From Bradyrhizobium diazoefficiens (lineage in GTDB: Bacteria > Pseudomonadota > Alphaproteobacteria > Rhizobiales > Xanthobacteraceae), in NCBI RefSeq assembly GCF_016616235.1, contig NZ_CP067100.1:6445001-6509000 (forward strand): a stretch of DNA of 64,000 nt. The letters run 5' to 3'. Below are positions 1 through 9,567 of the stretch, in pieces. The notes under the pieces are model-generated. The model saw only the letters and a program-made list of their open reading frames with translations. It had not been told where the DNA came from and searched no databases. Both the position numbers and the translations under genes were made by a program. Position 1 is the stretch's first letter; the number at the start of each line of letters is the position of its first letter.

Positions 1-716
1 GAGGCGCCGATGAACTGCGCGACGAATTTTGAAGCCGGACGCTGGTAAATTTCGGTGGCCGAGCCGACCTGCTCGAGCTTGCCATCGCGCATCACCACGA
101 TCTTGTCAGCCATGGTCAGCGCTTCGTCCTGATCGTGGGTCACCATGATGGTGGTCAGGCCGAGCCTGCGCTGCAGGGCGCGCAGCTCGACCTGCATGCT
201 CTCGCGAAGCCCCTTGTCGAGCGCCCCGAGCGGCTCGTCAAGCAGCAGCATTGCCGGCTCGATCACCAGGGCACGCCCCAGCGCGACGCGCTGTTGCTGA
301 CCGCCGGAGAGCTGGGCCGGATAGCGCTTTCCGAAGTTCGACAGCTGGACGAGACTGAGAGCTTCGCTCACCTTCCTCGCAGCATCCGCCTTGGACATCC
401 CGCGCATCTCCAGGCCGAATACGATGTTCTCCTCGACAGTCAGATGAGGGAACAAGGCATAGTTCTGGAACAGCATCCCGACGTTGCGGCGATGCACCGG
501 CACGCCGGTCATCCTCTTGTCGTTGACGAAGACGTCGCCGGATGTCGGGCGGATCAGGCCCGCAATCATGCGGAGACAGGTCGTCTTGCCGCATCCGCTC
601 GGACCGAGCAGAGCGACCATGTGCCCGGGCTCGATCGCGAGCGACACGTTGTCGACCGCGACCATGCGGCCGTATTCCTTGCCGAGGCGCTCAAGCCTGA
701 CTTCAGAAGATTTCAT
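1..716 (-). CDS. ABC transporter ATP-binding protein, PotA type (partial)
   Basis: ATPase of a spermidine/putrescine-type (PotABCD) importer. It runs off the left edge of the window, so about 238 codons are visible from the ATG at 716. Seen: Walker A GPSGCGKTT, a Q-loop region, the signature LSGGQQQRVALGRA, Walker B AMLLLDEP and the H-loop VTHDQDEA. The C-terminal regulatory domain lies outside the window. Eleven bases separate it from the binding-protein gene upstream, which is followed in turn by two permeases, so the four form one minus-strand operon. The substrate is probably a polyamine, an opine or a related amine. The family is certain; the substrate is inferred. Confidence 0.93.
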   Translation of the reverse strand, partial: MKSSEVRLERLGKEYGRMVAVDNVSLAIEPGHMVALLGPSGCGKTTCLRMIAGLIRPTSGDVFVNDKRMTGVPVHRRNVGMLFQNYALFPHLTVEENIVFGLEMRGMSKADAARKVSEALSLVQLSNFGKRYPAQLSGGQQQRVALGRALVIEPAMLLLDEPLGALDKGLRESMQVELRALQRRLGLTTIMVTHDQDEALTMADKIVVMRDGKLEQVGSATEIYQRPASKFVAQFIGA

Positions 717-727
717 GACGACTCCAC

Positions 728-1792
728 TCAGCTCGTGAACACCTCGTTATATTTCTCCAGCCAGGGACCGCGGCGCGGGACGATGAAATTCCAGTCCGGC
801 GTGAAGAGCCCGAGATCGGTTGCCTTCGTATCGGGATAAGCGAGGTATTTTGCCGTCTCAGGCTTGAAGTCGATGCCGCCGACCGAGGGCGCGCTCAGCG
901 TCTGCTCCGATAGCATCTTGGCGACTGCCGGGTCTAGGATACGGTTGATGAAGGCAGCTCCGAGTTCCGGCTCCGGTGCATTCTTGACGATCGTCATGCT
1001 GTTGATGCCGGTAAACGCGCCTTCCTTCGGGAAGGTCATGTCGAGCGGCAGACCCTTCGCGGTGTGCGGATAGATCGCCTTGGAATATTCGATGCCGCCG
1101 ATCATCGCCTGCCCCTGCGCGACCTGGAGCACCTGCGCCTCGCTGTCGTAGATCGTCAGCACGTTCGGCTTGAGCGTCGCCAGCTTGTCCCAGCCCTGAT
1201 CGACCAAATATTGCGCCTCCTTGAACGGCTTGCCCGTGACGAGCGAGGCCGCAACGATGAGCATCAGCACGCTCTGGGTATTCTTCGGCGTGTTGAGGAG
1301 GATCTGCTTGCGATATTTGGCATCGAAGATCTCTTCATAGCTCTTGAGCGGCTTGGTCACCTGCGGATTGATGAACATCGCCGCGCTGGAGATCGAGAAT
1401 CCGACGCCGTATCCGTCCTCGAAAATATATCGCGGATAAACCTTCGCCAGATTGGGGATCTTGTCGGCGTCGAGCTTGCCGATCAGGCCCTCCTGCTTGG
1501 CCTGGGGGATGCCGACGTCATCCATCATCATGACGCTGAACCGCGGTGTATCGCGCGTTGCACGAAGCGCGGCGATGTTGGAGAGCGTCGCGCCTTCGAT
1601 CGTGAAGACCCGGCATTTGAACTCGGCTTCGAACTTGGGAATGACCTCCTTCTGGATCAGTTTACCCAGCGCGGAGTTGTAAACGCCAACATGCAGCTGC
1701 CTGGCGTCCTGCGACCAGGCCCGGCTGATGATGGTCGGGAAAGCGACCGCGGATGCACCGGCCTTGATGAGAGTCCTACGCGTCAGTCTCAT
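728..1792 (-). CDS. ABC transporter substrate-binding protein, PotD/extracellular family 1
   Basis: Periplasmic binding protein, 354 aa. The N-terminus carries a Tat-like signal (RRTLIKAG, then a hydrophobic stretch ending SRAWSQ), so export is probably in folded form. The mature part has the layout of the PotD/Fe3+-type solute-binding family, with motifs such as LHVGVYNSALG and IEYSKAIYPH. A GGAGATAGGA ribosome site precedes the ATG. It sits between the ATPase and the permease genes, as in PotFGHI-type systems. Nothing in the sequence fixes the ligand. The neighbouring aminotransferase and SDR suggest an amino-group-containing compound; that is inference. Confidence 0.92.
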   Translation of the reverse strand: MRLTRRTLIKAGASAVAFPTIISRAWSQDARQLHVGVYNSALGKLIQKEVIPKFEAEFKCRVFTIEGATLSNIAALRATRDTPRFSVMMMDDVGIPQAKQEGLIGKLDADKIPNLAKVYPRYIFEDGYGVGFSISSAAMFINPQVTKPLKSYEEIFDAKYRKQILLNTPKNTQSVLMLIVAASLVTGKPFKEAQYLVDQGWDKLATLKPNVLTIYDSEAQVLQVAQGQAMIGGIEYSKAIYPHTAKGLPLDMTFPKEGAFTGINSMTIVKNAPEPELGAAFINRILDPAVAKMLSEQTLSAPSVGGIDFKPETAKYLAYPDTKATDLGLFTPDWNFIVPRRGPWLEKYNEVFTS

Positions 1793-1819
1793 GGTCCTAT
1801 CTCCATCTACAAGAGCAAA

Positions 1820-2623
1820 TCAGGCGGCCAGCGCGCGGCGAAGACCTACCAATTTTTCCAAAATCAAGACGCCGACCATTGCCATCAGAATGATGATGGT
1901 CGACATCGCCGGCACGGACGGATCGAAAACATTGACGAGCTGCCGCATCAAGACCAGCGGAACGGGCGAGTATTCGGAGTTCGCCAGCCACATCGTGACA
2001 GGGTAGTTGTCGAACGAAACCATGAAAGCAAACAGTCCGCCGGCGGCGACGCCAGAGGCGATCTGCGGCAGCGTCACCCGCCAGAAGGTTCGCAGCCGGC
2101 TGGCCCCGAGGGTGCGTGCGGCATCCTCCAGATTCTCGTCGACTAATTGCAGGCTGGTAACCACTGTCCGGATGACATAGGGCGAGGTCACGACGATATG
2201 GCCGATCAGAAGATTCAGCCGTGCGTCCGTCGAGCCGAGCTTGTTGAGGACCTGGAGCAGCGCGAGGCCCGTTATCAGGGCCGGAAATATCAGCGGCGAA
2301 AGCAGGAAACCCTTGATTGCCGCGAGGCCGACGAAATGTCCGCGCACCAGCGCGAAGGCCGCGGGCACACCGAACAGCAGCGAGCCCACCGTCGTGCCGA
2401 GCGCGAGCAAAATGCTGAGCCGCATCGCTTCGAGGAAGTCGCGGTCCTGGAGAACCTTGGCATACCATTTCAGCGTGAAGCCCTGCGGCGGAAAGGTCAC
2501 GAAATAGGAATCGGAGACCGACGCAGCCATGACGAGGAGCAGCGGCGCCAGGATGAACAGCATCATGCCGGCCGTGATGGTGTAGAGGATGAAGGCACCG
2601 AAGCCGGAAAACCGCTCGTCCAT
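1820..2623 (-). CDS. ABC transporter permease, PotC type
   Basis: Inner-membrane permease, 267 aa, with about six hydrophobic segments. The EAA loop reads DENLEDAARTLGASRLRTFWRVTLP, typical of the PotC/YdcV group. The ATG at 2623 overlaps the stop of the upstream permease by one base (TGATG), which indicates translational coupling; an in-frame TTG one codon upstream is less likely as the start. It pairs with the PotB-type permease encoded just upstream and ends 27 bases before the binding-protein gene. Confidence 0.93.
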   Translation of the reverse strand: MDERFSGFGAFILYTITAGMMLFILAPLLLVMAASVSDSYFVTFPPQGFTLKWYAKVLQDRDFLEAMRLSILLALGTTVGSLLFGVPAAFALVRGHFVGLAAIKGFLLSPLIFPALITGLALLQVLNKLGSTDARLNLLIGHIVVTSPYVIRTVVTSLQLVDENLEDAARTLGASRLRTFWRVTLPQIASGVAAGGLFAFMVSFDNYPVTMWLANSEYSPVPLVLMRQLVNVFDPSVPAMSTIIILMAMVGVLILEKLVGLRRALAA

Positions 2624-3555
2624 CAATCAGGCCTCCTGAGACGCCGGCCTTCCAGAAGCCACATCGAGACGCCATTGACCGCGAGAACGAGGCCGACGAG
2701 TACAACGGCAATCGCAGCACCGAACGGCCAGTCGTAGACGACGAAGATCTGCTGCTCGATCAAATTGCCGAGCATTACCGCCGAGGCCCCGCCCAGGATC
2801 GCAGGAATGACGAAGGAGCCGGCGGTGAGCGAAAAGACCAGCGTGAAGCCCGCCACGAAGCCAGGCATGCTCAAGGGCAGCGTCACCCGAAGAAAGACCT
2901 TCCACCAAGGCGCCCCGAGCATGCGAGCCGCGTCCTCCAGGTTGGGATCGATCTTGCCAAGCGCGGAGGCCAACGGCAGAACCATCATCGGGAAGAACAC
3001 GTGCAGCGATCCGATCACGACGGCCGTTTCGGTGTAGAGGACGGATATCGGTGCGTCGACGACATGCAGCGTCATCAGGATCCAATTCAACATCCCCTTC
3101 GGGCCGTTCTGGAGCACCAGCTGCCAGCCGTATCCACGAACCACCACGCTGACGATCAAGGGCGCGATCACGATCAAGGTGATGACCCGCGTGACCATCG
3201 GACGGCTCTTGACCATCACCAGGGCGACCGGATAGGCGAGCACCGTCGCAAGCGCCGAAGTGATGATGCTGATCCGCAGCGTCGTCCAAAGCACGCGCGC
3301 GTAGAGTTCGACATTAACGAGGCGTGCATAATGCGCCAGCGTGAACGGGCGGCCGATGATGCCGCGGCTGTCCTGCGTCTGGATGCTCGAGAACAGCAGG
3401 GCGAGCGCCGGATAGAAGAAGAAATAGGTCAGGAAAGCCAACATCGGGATGGCGAGAACCCCGACGGGCAACGCCAAGCGCCAGCGCGATCTCTCCCGGG
3501 CGACCGGTGGCGCCTCAACAGTCAAAACTGCCACCGCCTCGTCACTGGTGGTCAT
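2623..3555 (-). CDS. ABC transporter permease, PotB type
   Basis: Inner-membrane permease, 310 aa from the ATG at 3555. An upstream in-frame TTG at 3585 would add ten residues without family character. The first transmembrane segment follows a short cytoplasmic N-terminus. The EAA loop is DPNLEDAARMLGAPWWKVFLRVTLP. It is the first gene of the visible transporter operon and is coupled to the second permease by a one-base overlap. The 220 bases upstream of it hold no gene and probably carry the promoter. Confidence 0.92.
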   Translation of the reverse strand: MTTSDEAVAVLTVEAPPVARERSRWRLALPVGVLAIPMLAFLTYFFFYPALALLFSSIQTQDSRGIIGRPFTLAHYARLVNVELYARVLWTTLRISIITSALATVLAYPVALVMVKSRPMVTRVITLIVIAPLIVSVVVRGYGWQLVLQNGPKGMLNWILMTLHVVDAPISVLYTETAVVIGSLHVFFPMMVLPLASALGKIDPNLEDAARMLGAPWWKVFLRVTLPLSMPGFVAGFTLVFSLTAGSFVIPAILGGASAVMLGNLIEQQIFVVYDWPFGAAIAVVLVGLVLAVNGVSMWLLEGRRLRRPD

Positions 3556-3776
3556 CGCTGGCCGTCCTCGACTGTGCGATACCAAGACTACCCCTCTTTA
3601 GAACAAAGCTTATGCGTTGGCATTCTACAGGACCAAGAACATCTTCGTTTAGGGGCATCAGGAACGATTATGACAACCGGTTCGGGATATTGCTCCGATC
3701 TTGACCTGCGAACGCCGCTGGTTACGGCGTTCGCCGAGCGTCCGGGCGCCCTCCCCCTTGCATTTCGAATACCCGG

Positions 3777-4979
3777 TCAGTGCAGGCTTTCGCAGAAGCT
3801 TGCGATACGCCGGCAGCCTTCCTTGAGCGATCCGATATCGGTCGCGTAGGAAATGCGGAAATACGGGCTCATGCCATAGGCGCCACCGTGCACCGCAGCA
3901 ACATGCTGCTCCTCCAGCAAAGCCGAGATGAAGTCGGCATCGGTGTCCAGCCGCCGCCCACCCTTCGTGGTCTTGCCGATGCAGCCGGCGATGTTCGGAA
4001 ACACGTAGAACGCCCCTTGGGGCTTGTGGCAGGTGATGCCGGGGATCTGATTCAGAAGCTTGACCACGAGATCGCGCCGATCACGATAGATGTCCGTGCG
4101 CTCCTTCAGGAAATCCTGCGGACCGTTCAGGACCGCAACCGCCGCCGCCTGGCTCACCGTGCAGATACCGCCGGTCGCCTGGCCATGGACGTTATTCATC
4201 GCCGCGATCAGGTCCTTAGGACCTCCGCAATAGCCGACCCGCCAGCCGGTCATGGCGTAGGCCTTCGACGCGCCGTTGACGGTCACGACGCGGTTCTTCA
4301 GCCGTGGCTCAACCTCAGCGATGGTACAGAACTCGAAACCATCATAGGTGAGATGCTCATAGATGTCGTCGGTGAGAATCCACACGTCCGGGTACTTCAA
4401 CATGACGTCGGCGATCGTACGCATCTCCTCGCGCGTGCATGCCGCCCCGGTCGGATTGTTGGGAAAATTCAGGATCAACCACTTCGTCCTGGGCGTGATT
4501 GCCGCATCGAGGTCCGCCGGGCGGAGCTTGAACCGGTTGTTCTCAGGACAGGGCACGGCGACCGGCGTCGCCTCCGCGAGGAGAACGATGTCCGCATAGG
4601 TGATCCAGCCGGGGGCCGGAATGACCACCTCGTCGCCGGGATTGCAGGTCGCAAACAGCGCGTTGAAGATGATCTGCTTGCCGCCGTTGGCGATCAGGAT
4701 CTCGTCAAGAGCATAGTCGAGATTGTTCTCGCGCTTGAACTTGCGCTGCACCGCGGTCCTCAGGGCGGCGGTCCCCGGCTGCGCCGGATATTTGGTATCG
4801 CCGGCAAGTGCCGCCCGATGAGCGGCCTCGATCGCATGCGGCGGCGTCGGAAAATCGGGCTCCCCGGACGATAGGCCGACGATCTTGACACCTGCGTCAC
4901 GGAGCTCACGCGCCTTGTCCGTCATCGCCGCCGAGGCCGACACCTTCACGGTCTTGAGGCGGTTTGCAAGTTCAGGCAT
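3777..4979 (-). CDS. Pyridoxal-phosphate aspartate-type aminotransferase (class I)
   Basis: Cytoplasmic fold-type I aminotransferase, 400 aa. Visible family motifs are SSGEPDFPTP near the N-terminus, FPNNPTGAACT (the conserved Asn-Pro region) and NGASKAYAMTGWRVGY, whose Lys at about residue 239 should bind PLP. The start is placed at the ATG at 4979, preceded by GGAG; a GTG at 4991 is also in frame. It overlaps the end of the SDR gene by eight bases, so the two are probably translated together. The preferred amino donor cannot be read from the sequence. The adjoining transporter and SDR suggest a shared catabolic role, which is inference. Confidence 0.92.
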   Translation of the reverse strand: MPELANRLKTVKVSASAAMTDKARELRDAGVKIVGLSSGEPDFPTPPHAIEAAHRAALAGDTKYPAQPGTAALRTAVQRKFKRENNLDYALDEILIANGGKQIIFNALFATCNPGDEVVIPAPGWITYADIVLLAEATPVAVPCPENNRFKLRPADLDAAITPRTKWLILNFPNNPTGAACTREEMRTIADVMLKYPDVWILTDDIYEHLTYDGFEFCTIAEVEPRLKNRVVTVNGASKAYAMTGWRVGYCGGPKDLIAAMNNVHGQATGGICTVSQAAAVAVLNGPQDFLKERTDIYRDRRDLVVKLLNQIPGITCHKPQGAFYVFPNIAGCIGKTTKGGRRLDTDADFISALLEEQHVAAVHGGAYGMSPYFRISYATDIGSLKEGCRRIASFCESLH

Positions 4980-5775
4980 TGTCGGCTCCACTTGTCATTT
5001 CTCTCAATCGCGTGGTGTCGGATCGGCTGGCGAATCGCAGTTCGCCGACGACCTGGAACGTGGGGACGACCTCGATCATCGCGACGTTCATCCGCGCCGG
5101 CGCCCCCACCGCGAAGGCAATGGCTTCCGCGATGTCTTCGGACTGGAGCGTCTCGAACGCGCCGACGAAGCGGGCATCCGGATTGTCGGCGGCATTCTGG
5201 TTCTGGAAGATGCTCGTGGCCACGCGCCCGGGCGAGACTTCGGTGATGCGAATGCAGGTTCCGTAGAGATCGATGCGCAATTGCTGCGACAGCGAATGAA
5301 TGCCCGACTTGGTCGCGTGATAGGCCGCCGATGAATTGAATGTCGTTGCATTTTCGCCGAAGGCATAATGGCCGGCGATCGACGAGATGTTGATCACGTG
5401 GCCGCGGTTGCGCTGTGCCATACTGGGTACGATGAGCCGCGTCAGATGCAGGACCGCGCGCAGATTGACGTCGACCAGCGTGTCGACATCGTCCGGTGCA
5501 GTATCCAGGATATTGCTGCGCCGCGACTGACCGGCACTATTGACGAGGACGTCGAACTCGGCCGAGCCCCCAAGCCGTGTCAGGGCGGCGAGATCGTTCA
5601 CATCGAGCGCGCATGCTCGACAGCCCGTCTCAGCCGAGAGCCTCGCCAATCGCCGATGGTCTCGCCCCAGCGCATGAACCTCGAGCCCCTCGGCGCAGAG
5701 CCGCCGAACCGTCGCAGCCCCGATACCCGAGGATGCGCCCGTCACCAACGCCGTTCGATAGTCCGAAAATCCCAT
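4972..5775 (-). CDS. Short-chain dehydrogenase/reductase
   Basis: Classical SDR, 267 aa. Seen: the nucleotide-binding TGASSGIG near residues 13-20, the VNSAG-type motif near 78-82, Ser131/132, and the YxxxK pair Tyr152 and Lys156. The family uses NAD(P)H to oxidise alcohols or reduce carbonyls; the substrate is unknown. YdfG-like 3-hydroxy acid dehydrogenases are the nearest type by general look. It is encoded just upstream of, and overlaps, the aminotransferase, so a route linking an amino acid, its keto acid and a hydroxy acid is possible. Confidence 0.9.
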   Translation of the reverse strand: MGFSDYRTALVTGASSGIGAATVRRLCAEGLEVHALGRDHRRLARLSAETGCRACALDVNDLAALTRLGGSAEFDVLVNSAGQSRRSNILDTAPDDVDTLVDVNLRAVLHLTRLIVPSMAQRNRGHVINISSIAGHYAFGENATTFNSSAAYHATKSGIHSLSQQLRIDLYGTCIRITEVSPGRVATSIFQNQNAADNPDARFVGAFETLQSEDIAEAIAFAVGAPARMNVAMIEVVPTFQVVGELRFASRSDTTRLREMTSGADNA

Positions 5776-6003
5776 CTGCGGGGGCTCTTTTGCAGGCAGC
5801 CAAAACTACGTGCATGGGCCGATGTAGGCATACAGCAGATTTGTTCTGCCCTCATAAGGACATCCAATATCCCGGCCGGATGCGCTGGCCTGCCAGCCAT
5901 AAGCACGCCCGATGCCGGCAGAGCGAATTTCTCTTACTCGCTACCGGTCGCGTTCCCTTACATTTCGTGATGCACTTGGCTCAGTTATAGGAGACGGACT
6001 CGG

Positions 6004-6696
6004 ATGTTGGAGGTCGGCAATCGGATCGTCATGGTCTCGGGAGCTTCGCGCGGCATCGGACGCGCCGTCGTCGACCGGCTGCTGTCGTCGGGCTTCCGCG
6101 TATCGGCGGGGCTTCGCGATGCGAGCCGTCTTGCGGAAAGCGATCGCCTCATGACGCATCGCTATGACGCGGAAGATGCCGCAAGCCCGATCGCGTGGGT
6201 CAATGCCACGGTCGCACGATGGGGCGGCGTCGATGCCATTATCAATGCGGCGGGGATCAACCCGAAAGTTCGCGTCTGCGACGAGGGCGAGGACGACCTC
6301 GACGACATGTGGCGCGTTAACGTGAAGGGCCCTCTGCGCCTCGTCAGGGCCACTCTGCCTCATCTTGCCGTGTGTGGCCACGGCAGGGTCGTCAATCTGG
6401 GCTCCCTCGCCGGCAAGCGCGTGGGTAGCAATGTCGGCTACGCCATGACCAAATTCGCGGTGGTCGCACTCACCCACGGCATTCGCCGGGAAGGACGTGC
6501 GGCCGGCATTCGCGCAACGGTGATTTGCCCGGGCTACGTTGCCACCGACATGACGCTGAACGACGACGAGATCCCTCGCCACGAGATGAGCCAGCCAGGC
6601 GACATCGCCCGCCTGGTGGAAACCGCACTCATGCTGCCGAACAACGCGTCCGTGTCCGAGATGCTCGTGCACTGCCAGTTCGAACCGACGCTGTAG
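6004..6696 (+). CDS. Short-chain dehydrogenase/reductase
   Basis: A second SDR, 230 aa, divergent from the first. Seen: SGASRGIG in place of TGxxxGIG, NAAG near residue 81, Ser134, Tyr146 and Lys150, and the PGYVATDM segment that follows the active site. The start is supported by a GGAG motif about ten bases upstream. The protein is short for the family, which usually runs 240-260 aa, and the sequence looks intact to its stop. Substrate unknown. Confidence 0.88.
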   Translation: MLEVGNRIVMVSGASRGIGRAVVDRLLSSGFRVSAGLRDASRLAESDRLMTHRYDAEDAASPIAWVNATVARWGGVDAIINAAGINPKVRVCDEGEDDLDDMWRVNVKGPLRLVRATLPHLAVCGHGRVVNLGSLAGKRVGSNVGYAMTKFAVVALTHGIRREGRAAGIRATVICPGYVATDMTLNDDEIPRHEMSQPGDIARLVETALMLPNNASVSEMLVHCQFEPTL

Positions 6697-6829
6697 GCTC
6701 TGGTCGTGAGGGGCGATGTTTATGACGCCCGGCGAACTATGCCGACTTAGCTCGCCGAGTGCTATGCCGCTCGTCTCTTCCAAGAGAGGCTCGTTCGGCA
6801 CGGCGCGTGGCATTGCTCAACCGCCGGTA

Positions 6830-7090
6830 CAGCCGGCTTCCGCCCAAATACTCTTCAACTTCCATCTTCCTGTCGGCATGCTGCCCGTTGGAAGCGCGGC
6901 AAGCCCTATGTCTACAGCGAAGATCGATGCGTTGTTGACGGCAACGCTGGCTATGCCAGCCGACGGCGTGCGCCAATCGACCTACCATACCTTGTTCGGG
7001 CTGATCGCGGTGACAGGCATGCGCATCCGAGGCGATGGGCCTGGAGCGTGATGTCGACCTCAACGTCGGAGTGCTGACGTCTTCGAGGAA
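6830..7090 (+). pseudogene. Tyrosine recombinase/integrase remnant
   Basis: Short pieces of a phage-type integrase can be read only by changing frame. GKPYVYSED in one frame is followed by TYHTLFGLIAVTGMRI in a second and EAMGLERDVDLNVGVLT in a third. In intact relatives these run together as the start of the catalytic domain, around the first catalytic Arg. The second half, with the His-X-X-Arg and Tyr motifs, is absent. At least two small indels are therefore present. It marks an old mobile-element boundary just after the second SDR gene. Confidence 0.75.
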
Positions 7091-7840
7091 GCTGTTATCG
7101 CGGGACCCAACGCGGCGCGCAGCATGCGCGCGCCACGCGAGAACGCTTCCGAATGGATTGAAGTGCTTGCCACGATCGTCCCCGTCGAGCGCCAATCGCG
7201 GCAGGCGATCAGCGACGAGGATAGATAGAAAAGGCAGCGAATGGATCAGTTCAACAAGTATTCAGCCGTCGTAGCGAGCCAGGGTAGAGGAGAGAAAAAC
7301 TACTTGGTGTGTAGAAGGCGATAACCTCACTCGATGTGACGTTATGAGCCCATCGCCAGGCCTTGCCCCGGTCCGGGCGCGGTCACTCTCCGGACACTGC
7401 ATCGACAAATCCGACCACAGCGTGCCCCCCGACGATGGCAGCGGCCGGGCGAGCCATCATCTTGCCGAAACAGGCAATTCCCTGTGGCCTGATCACGAGC
7501 GCATTCTTGTCAGAATGCAAGCGCGCTTCATGTCTGAAACCCGCCTCCGACTGTCTTCGAACACCCCATTGCGCCAAAAAACACGCGAGCCTGCCCTTCT
7601 ACAGTGCTGGCCCAAATCCTGCACCGGCTCTCCGCGCCAGAAAGTTGGGCGTCAGCAACAAGACGGGAGTTGCGCTTGGTCATCGATCTGTCAATCGACA
7701 ATGCGGTTGTCGCACCCGAGCTCGACTGTCTGCACCCCGCTGGGAGAAGCGGAAGACGCTCTTGCTTTCCATCGGTCATGCCGCTGGAAACCTGTCTTCA
7801 GAAGATGGCCGGCGTATCTTCATTTGCGCGCGGCAATCCT
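7091..7840. other. Gap without a recognisable intact gene
   Basis: Several open frames of 60-200 codons cross this stretch on both strands, but none shows a ribosome site together with a protein I recognise. It lies between two gene relics and is probably decayed insertion or flanking DNA. Confidence 0.5.
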
Positions 7841-8215
7841 TCGGTGGCGGGCGATGTCCGTGGGATTCGGAGGCAGACAACCGTGTCTAGGTCGATCAAG
7901 GCATTGGTCGGACGGTGTCGCACGCTACCCCCGAGGTCGGGAACGGCTTGTTCGCGATCGCTACAAGCATTGATCCACAATGCCGGCATTTTGCCACCGG
8001 ACCGTACCCCGCGGACGTCTTTGACGGGGTCAGCCGAAAGCGGGATGAGGCCGTTCCCGCTCAATCTGCTCGGCATGATCCTGCTCGCTCAAGACCTCTT
8101 TCTCGAGCTGAAGGCGACCTCGCTGTCGATCGTCAACGTGAGTTGATCGGTGCCTTGCCGCGCACCCGTTTTCCAGCACCGCCAATGCCTCCCGCGTCGA
8201 GGTTGACGGTTGCTT
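7840..8215 (+). pseudogene. SDR-family remnant
   Basis: In plus frame, ALIHNAGI (the SDR NNAG region) is followed by TSLTG, LLAQDLFLELK and SIVNVS, exactly the middle of a classical SDR up to the catalytic Ser strand. The frame then stops at 8146, and HPFSSTANASRVEV can be read in another frame where the YxxxK region should be. The Tyr and Lys are lost. The nucleotide-binding N-terminus is not recognisable. This is a decayed gene, distinct from the intact SDR 1.2 kb upstream. Confidence 0.65.
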
Positions 8216-8241
8216 GCTCACTTGAAGCGAGGCGTCAATAC

Positions 8242-9567
8242 ATGATCGATGAACTGGATCTGCGAACCTTCACGCCACATCCGCAACGCGACGCCGTGCT
8301 CGGCGAAGTGCACGCGCGCCCTTTCACGCGCCTTGCTTCGCCATTCAGCGTGATCCACTTGGCTTTTCTTGCGCAGGGCGAGGCGGCCGCAAGCGATCGC
8401 TGCCGCTTTATCGATTTCTGCGTAGACCGCAATCTTCCGCCGCCTGCGCAATCGGCGAAACATCATCAGATTGTCATCGGTCCCGCGACGCTACGCTGGG
8501 AGCAGCATGCGGAATTTACGACATTCACCTGGTTCTGGACTAACGCAAATCGTCCTGCCGCTCACCAAGTCGGCAAAGTTGATGATGCCGTCCGATCGCT
8601 GATCCGCGCGTTGCGGCAGTCCGGACAATTGCTGGTCGCCATCAGGTTAGAAGTGGAGCAGGAGGCCTCGCCGACCAAGCGGGCCGAACAGATTTTTGAC
8701 AAGAATAGCCTGGCGATGGTTGCCACAAAGAGCGGTGCAGGCGTTGCCGCCTCAGACTTCCGCGTGGACGAAAAAGGCTTCACGAAGATCCTCGTCTGCG
8801 ACCTCGGGTTGACGTCGCACGATCTCGGAGCGCTGGTGCAACGGCTCCTGGAAATAGAGACCTACCGTCCTTTGGCGCTGCTTGGCCTGTCGGCGGCCCT
8901 TGAGCTTGCACCGTCTGTTGATCGCATCGACCGCCGTCTCGTCGAGGCGCTCGAAAAAATGCAAAGCGGTGCGGGGCTGCAATTCAACAACCATCTGCTT
9001 GCCGAGCTGACGGCGTTGGCCGCCTCCTTCGAAAGAGGCGCGACCGCCAGCCTGTTTCGCTTCGGGGCCAGCAGGGCCTATAACGAGCTGGTCCAATCGC
9101 GATTGTCAATCATCGAGGGCAACGACGTCTCGGGCTATCCGACCTGGTCGTCGTTTCTGGCGCGCCGCATGGCGCCTGCGATGCGAACTTGCGCGACCGT
9201 GGAGGATCGTCAGGCGACCCTGTCGGTCAAGCTCGCGCGTGCCGCCGATCTGTTGCGAACCCGTGTCGACGTCGAAATTGAACGACAGAATCGTGACCTC
9301 TTGCACGCTATCAACGAGCGCGCGCGGCAGCAACTTCGGATGCAGTGCACGGTCGAAGGATTGTCGGTCGGGGCGATCGGATATTACGTGGTCAGCCTGT
9401 TTGGCTATCTGGCCAAGGGCGCGCACGACGTCGGACTGCATGTAGAGCCCTCGTTCCTAACCGCAGCCTTCGTGCCCATCGCGGTCGGCGTGATCTGGCT
9501 GGTGAGTTACAACATCCGGAAGCGACACCTCAAGCACGACGACGCGCCTTCGGTGGCTCGCGACTAG
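8242..9567 (+). CDS. DUF3422 family membrane protein
   Basis: A protein of 441 aa from the ATG at 8242. The frame stays open 109 codons further upstream, but that part is debris of the preceding pseudogene. Family features: an N-terminal HPQRDAVLGEVHARPF motif, a long mostly helical middle, and two hydrophobic segments near the C-terminus (around VGAIGYYVVSLFGYL and FVPIAVGVIWLVSYNI) followed by a basic tail. DUF3422 proteins are common in proteobacteria; their function is not established. No operon partner is visible. Confidence 0.9.
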   Translation: MIDELDLRTFTPHPQRDAVLGEVHARPFTRLASPFSVIHLAFLAQGEAAASDRCRFIDFCVDRNLPPPAQSAKHHQIVIGPATLRWEQHAEFTTFTWFWTNANRPAAHQVGKVDDAVRSLIRALRQSGQLLVAIRLEVEQEASPTKRAEQIFDKNSLAMVATKSGAGVAASDFRVDEKGFTKILVCDLGLTSHDLGALVQRLLEIETYRPLALLGLSAALELAPSVDRIDRRLVEALEKMQSGAGLQFNNHLLAELTALAASFERGATASLFRFGASRAYNELVQSRLSIIEGNDVSGYPTWSSFLARRMAPAMRTCATVEDRQATLSVKLARAADLLRTRVDVEIERQNRDLLHAINERARQQLRMQCTVEGLSVGAIGYYVVSLFGYLAKGAHDVGLHVEPSFLTAAFVPIAVGVIWLVSYNIRKRHLKHDDAPSVARD

